DNA of 64,000 nucleotides from Actinobacillus suis ATCC 33415 (GTDB lineage Bacteria; Pseudomonadota; Gammaproteobacteria; Enterobacterales; Pasteurellaceae): NCBI RefSeq assembly GCF_000739435.1, contig NZ_CP009159.1, positions 992,001 to 1,056,000 of the forward strand, read 5' to 3'. Shown piece by piece: positions 60,514 to 64,000 of this stretch (position 1 is its first letter; each line of letters starts with the position of its first letter). The notes under the pieces were generated by a model. It saw only the letters and a program-made list of their open reading frames with translations, ran no database searches and was not told where the DNA came from. The position numbers and the translations under genes were made by a program.

Positions 60514-61662
60514 TTACTTACTGATACCGTAGGCTCGTAATTTATTCGCTACCGCCGTATGCGAAATTCCCAAACGTTGTGCAAGCTTTCGCGTACTTGG
60601 ATATTGCGCATAAAACTTGCGTAATAATGTTGCTTCAAAGCGGTTGACCAATTCTTCTAATGTCTCACCATTATCCGCAATTTGAATATCGTCTGATTTC
60701 GGTTGATGATGCGGTAAATTGAGATCCTTCACAGCTAAACGGTAGCTATGCGCAAGGGTACAAGCTCGATAAATGGCGTTGTATAACTCACGTAAATTGC
60801 CCGGCCAATGGTAGTCTTTGAGCGCTTGTAAAAAATCATTATCATATTCTAATTTGCTAATGCCTAGTTGCTCACTGACTTGGGTAATAAAACGATCCGC
60901 TAAAAGCGAGATATCCGCATGACGTTCACGTAACGGCGGTAAATCTAATGTCAGCACATTTAAACGATGATATAGGTCCTCTCGAACTTTACCTTCCGCC
61001 ACTAATAACGAAAGTGCTTTTTGCGAAGTACAGATCACACGAACATCAACATGAACCTCTTTGTCTTCACCTACACGGCGAAACGAGCCGTCATTTAAAA
61101 AACGCAACAATTTCGCCTGCATTTCAAGTGAAAGTTCTGCTATTGAATCAAGCAAAACCGTTCCACCATTAGCATACTCAAAAAAGCCTATGTTTTCTTT
61201 GCCGTTGCCACGATGACCGAACATTTCAGTTTCCGCTTCATCTGCCGGCAGCCCTGCACAGTTGACCGCAATAAACTTATGCGCTCTGCGATCACTCAGC
61301 TCATGACAAGCTTTGGCAAACACATCTTTGCCGGTACCGGTTTCCCCCTGAATCAATAAAGGTGCATCTAACAATGCGAATTTCTTCGCCTGAGCAATCA
61401 CAGCTTTCATATTTTCACTTTCCGCAATCAAATGAGAAAAACCTGCCGTATTTTCGGTAAATTCAGCCTTAGTCACCCCTGCAAGCGGTCTAATTTCAGC
61501 TAAAATTTGCGCCTGTTGCTGATCTGATAACAAATCAAACTTGGCTTGCATTCCTGATTCAGTGAATGTGATATTTTGAATCGATTGATTCTGTTTAGCC
61601 GATAAATGCATCAAAGATTCGGCAACCGTTAGTTTTTCTGTACATTCAATCAATAATTGCAT
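60514..61662 (-). CDS. tyrR: TyrR-type transcriptional regulator
   Basis: The 382-residue AAA+ regulator has Walker A GETGTGKD (106-113), ANGGTVLLDSIAEL (Walker B) and a C-terminal Fis-type helix-turn-helix (TRKLAQRLGISHTAVANKL). The GAFTGA loop for sigma-54 contact is replaced by NGKENIGFFE, as in TyrR proteins that work with sigma-70. E. coli TyrR has about 513 residues with ACT and PAS domains; here only about 75 residues precede the AAA+ domain. Such shortened forms are known in Pasteurellaceae. It regulates aromatic amino acid genes elsewhere. It lies upstream of sapA on the same strand. Confidence 0.88.
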   Translation of the reverse strand: MQLLIECTEKLTVAESLMHLSAKQNQSIQNITFTESGMQAKFDLLSDQQQAQILAEIRPLAGVTKAEFTENTAGFSHLIAESENMKAVIAQAKKFALLDAPLLIQGETGTGKDVFAKACHELSDRRAHKFIAVNCAGLPADEAETEMFGHRGNGKENIGFFEYANGGTVLLDSIAELSLEMQAKLLRFLNDGSFRRVGEDKEVHVDVRVICTSQKALSLLVAEGKVREDLYHRLNVLTLDLPPLRERHADISLLADRFITQVSEQLGISKLEYDNDFLQALKDYHWPGNLRELYNAIYRACTLAHSYRLAVKDLNLPHHQPKSDDIQIADNGETLEELVNRFEATLLRKFYAQYPSTRKLAQRLGISHTAVANKLRAYGISK

Positions 61663-61851
61663 AAGAAACTCGCCTTGTATCCACTAGGGTTAACAAATAA
61701 TTGTGCGTAATCATACTCTGAAAAAGCTTTTTTGGAAACTTTTGTTTACAAATCGTTTCGGAAAAATTCAGTGCATTTTTATTTACTTTATATCAACAAT
61801 CCCCTACACTTTTATGAACTTCACTCCATGGCAAACACCAAAAATGAGTGA

Positions 61852-62469
<618 letters not shown>

Positions 62470-62480
62470 TTTCCATACTT

Positions 62481-62507
62481 AAAAAGGCGTTCAAATGAAC
62501 GCCTTTT
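62481..62507 (+). terminator. gmhA terminator
   Basis: AAAAGGCGTTCA and TGAACGCCTTTT form a 12-bp stem followed by a T-rich end. Confidence 0.9.
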
Positions 62508-62572
62508 CTCTTACTAAAAGCGGTCAAATTTCACTATTTTTTTACAAACCGCTTGAGTTGAATATCATTATG

Positions 62573-63547
62573 TTACTTAAGATCGTTTTTCTCAATCATT
62601 TTATAAGGTACTCTTAACACCCGATCTTTTAGCTGCCATGCTGTTCCTTCATCTACTTTTTTCCCTTTCACTAAATTCTCACTAAAAGTAAGGATCGCCT
62701 TGCTCTGACTCACCCAGTCATTTTGAATTGTACCGGCTAACGCTCCCATTTTAATTAAATTTAATGCAGCAGGGATTCCGTCAACACCATAGATCGGTAC
62801 AAGTTTTCCCTGCGTTGCGGCGGCTTCCAATGCACCGATAGCCATTGCATCATTATTCGCAATAATTACCTCAATTTTTTCTTTATGCGGTGTCGCAAAC
62901 CATGCACTCACTTTTTCTTTTGCCATACCGGTTTGCCATTGTGCCGACTCTAACGCTAGCATTTGCGAACCGGGAATGAGTTGCTCTAATTGTTGCGATA
63001 CCACTCTGGTTCGTAATTCTGCATCGGGATGCCCATTTTCCCCTTTTAGCAGTGCATATTGAATTTTTCCGTCTTTATTCAAATCATATTGAGGGTTGAC
63101 TTTCCACTGTTTAGCAACCATTTCCGCTTGTAATTTTGCAATTTCACTCGGATCTGAACCAATATAGTAGGCATGGTCATAGCTCTCCAATGCCTGACGT
63201 CCCGGATCTTTATTGAATAAAATAATCGGTACATTACGATCTATCGCCTTACCGATAACAGTTCGCCAAGCATTTTGATCTACTAAATTTACCGCTAAAA
63301 CTTTCACTTTCTGCTCGAGTAAAGTTTCAACCTGATTATTTTGTGCAAACTGTGAATTTTGTGCATCGTTCATTAATACGGAAAGTTGGTGTTTAGCAGC
63401 GTTTCTTTCTAATTCACTACGCATTAGCTGGATAAAATTATCGTCATAGCGATAAAGTGTTACCCCAATTTTATCTTGCGCCATACCGGTATTTATTAAA
63501 CCGATACCTAAACTTGCAATTAAAGAATAAACCATTACATTTTTCAT
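62573..63547 (-). CDS. mglB: Galactose/glucose-type periplasmic binding protein (MglB-like)
   Basis: The 324-residue periplasmic sugar-binding protein (PBP type I) has a signal peptide (LIASLGIGLINTGMA). Family segments include GVTLYRYDDNFIQLMRSEL, VLAVNLVDQNAW, VPIILFNKDPGRQALESYDH, YYIGSDPSEIAKLQAEM, DLNKDGKIQYALLKGE (calcium-binding-type loop of MglB) and EVIIANNDAMAIGALEA. It captures galactose or glucose for an ABC importer. No mglA/mglC follow within the window on this strand, so it may stand alone. A perfect CRP site lies about 85 bp upstream. Confidence 0.9.
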   Translation of the reverse strand: MKNVMVYSLIASLGIGLINTGMAQDKIGVTLYRYDDNFIQLMRSELERNAAKHQLSVLMNDAQNSQFAQNNQVETLLEQKVKVLAVNLVDQNAWRTVIGKAIDRNVPIILFNKDPGRQALESYDHAYYIGSDPSEIAKLQAEMVAKQWKVNPQYDLNKDGKIQYALLKGENGHPDAELRTRVVSQQLEQLIPGSQMLALESAQWQTGMAKEKVSAWFATPHKEKIEVIIANNDAMAIGALEAAATQGKLVPIYGVDGIPAALNLIKMGALAGTIQNDWVSQSKAILTFSENLVKGKKVDEGTAWQLKDRVLRVPYKMIEKNDLK

Positions 63548-63631
63548 AATATGCTCCCCGTATTTTACAACTACGACTTTTTATGCCGTTTAAAACGTAA
63601 TTTGATACTACACCGATTATCCTAGAAATAA

Positions 63632-63647
63632 TGTGAGCTAGTTCACA
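63632..63647 (-). promoter_or_regulatory. CRP-cAMP binding site upstream of mglB
   Basis: TGTGAGCTAGTTCACA contains both consensus half-sites, TGTGA and TCACA, with the ideal 6-bp spacing. It centres about 92 bp upstream of the mglB ATG, consistent with catabolite control. Confidence 0.85.
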
Positions 63648-63704
63648 AAATATAGAATTTAATCGTTTGCGCTGTACAAAATTTCAAGAAAATAGCAATA
63701 AAAA

Positions 63705-63746
63705 AAGCGGTGTAATTTACAAAAAATTTTGTAAATTACACCGCTT
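63705..63746 (-). terminator. Hairpin terminator of the nhaC-type gene
   Basis: AAGCGGTGTAATTTACAAAA and TTTTGTAAATTACACCGCTT form a perfect 20-bp stem containing the AAGCGGT core, just downstream of the antiporter stop codon. Confidence 0.85.
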
Positions 63747-63763
63747 AATTCTGATTGTTTAAA

Positions 63764-64000
63764 CTATTTTACTGACTTTCTTGATAATAAAATCAGAACT
63801 AACATCATCATACCCGTTGCTATAAACCCGAATAATGCTGATTCAGTAAAACCAACCACTAAATAACCGACAATTGCCGCCGTCGCAACTAATAATGCGT
63901 AAGGTAACTGTGAAGTTACATGGTCAATATGATTACACTGCGCACCGGTTGAAGATAAGATTGTCGTATCTGAAATTGGCGAGCAGTGATCACCACAAAC
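63764..64000 (-). CDS. NhaC-family Na+/H+ antiporter (C-terminal part; rest outside window)
   Basis: The 78 C-terminal residues are readable: VCGDHCSPISDTTILSSTGA, then CNHIDHVTSQLPYALLVATA, two hydrophobic helices and LLSRKSVK. The GDHCSPISDTT and DHVTSQLPY motifs are characteristic of the NhaC antiporter family, which exchanges sodium for protons across the inner membrane. The gene enters from the right edge and ends at 63764 before a perfect hairpin terminator. The exact substrate and name cannot be given from this fragment. Confidence 0.85.
   Translation of the reverse strand, partial: VCGDHCSPISDTTILSSTGAQCNHIDHVTSQLPYALLVATAAIVGYLVVGFTESALFGFIATGMMMLVLILLSRKSVK

Overview
The window looks like a Pasteurellaceae chromosome of the Actinobacillus pleuropneumoniae-like clade. 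The right flank carries paired copies of the Apl-type uptake core ACAAGCGGT (for example 55843-55906) and a sapDCBA-tyrR-gmhA neighbourhood. About two thirds of the window (1 to about 45.8 kb) is the right-hand part of a large integrative and conjugative element (ICE) of the ICEHin1056/PFGI-1 class, ending at a tRNA-Leu(CAA) gene. The other end of the ICE lies left of the window.

Region 1 (1-9.8 kb) is cargo for metal resistance, assembled from at least two sources. Positions 1-6.46 kb are relatively GC-rich and carry several dialects of neisserial DNA uptake sequence. They encode a metal MerR regulator with a divergent cation diffusion transporter, a truncated ACR3 arsenite pump, CueR, a Cys-rich metallothionein-like protein, a tandem DUF305 protein and a CopA Cu+-ATPase. 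An AT-rich block (6.47-9.16 kb) with a Tat-exported multicopper oxidase, a DUF411 copper protein and a Met/His-rich membrane protein sits between a truncated alcohol dehydrogenase gene and a truncated aldo/keto reductase gene. The metallothionein and oxidase promoters both have a 19-bp spacer and closely related CueR-type dyads, so one CueR probably controls the whole copper set.

Region 2 (10-16.4 kb) is ICE maintenance: a possible fertility-inhibition protein, a lipoprotein, topoisomerase III, a highly structured non-coding interval, DUF3577 and DUF3560 proteins and a plasmid-related protein. Region 3 (16.5-37.6 kb) is an almost complete type IV secretion operon of the PFL_46xx/47xx class: PilL-like protein, lytic transglycosylase, TraD coupling ATPase, pilin-like membrane proteins, TraB-like core protein, TraC/VirB4 ATPase and TraG. 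An opposing block holds TraU-like, PFL_4709-like and PFL_4711-like proteins, the last fused to a lysozyme domain. Region 4 (37.7-45.8 kb) holds small accessory genes, an ArdC-like protein, a serine resolvase, the relaxase, the tyrosine integrase and a phosphoribosyltransferase. The relaxase has an in-frame stop and the integrase a frameshift in a T9 run.

The most unusual feature is a family of seven short 5' leaders in regions 2 and 4. Each has a CCC/GGG hairpin followed by a second hairpin that base-pairs with the Shine-Dalgarno sequence, with compensatory changes between copies. Two of the leaders are preceded by a 146-bp structured repeat, identical except for one base.

Region 5 (45.8-64 kb) is chromosomal: the tRNA-Leu, a 2772-residue trimeric autotransporter adhesin, a YjbR/EVE-like protein, sapDCBA (no sapF seen), tyrR, gmhA, a galactose-binding protein with a perfect CRP site, and the 3' end of an nhaC-type antiporter gene.
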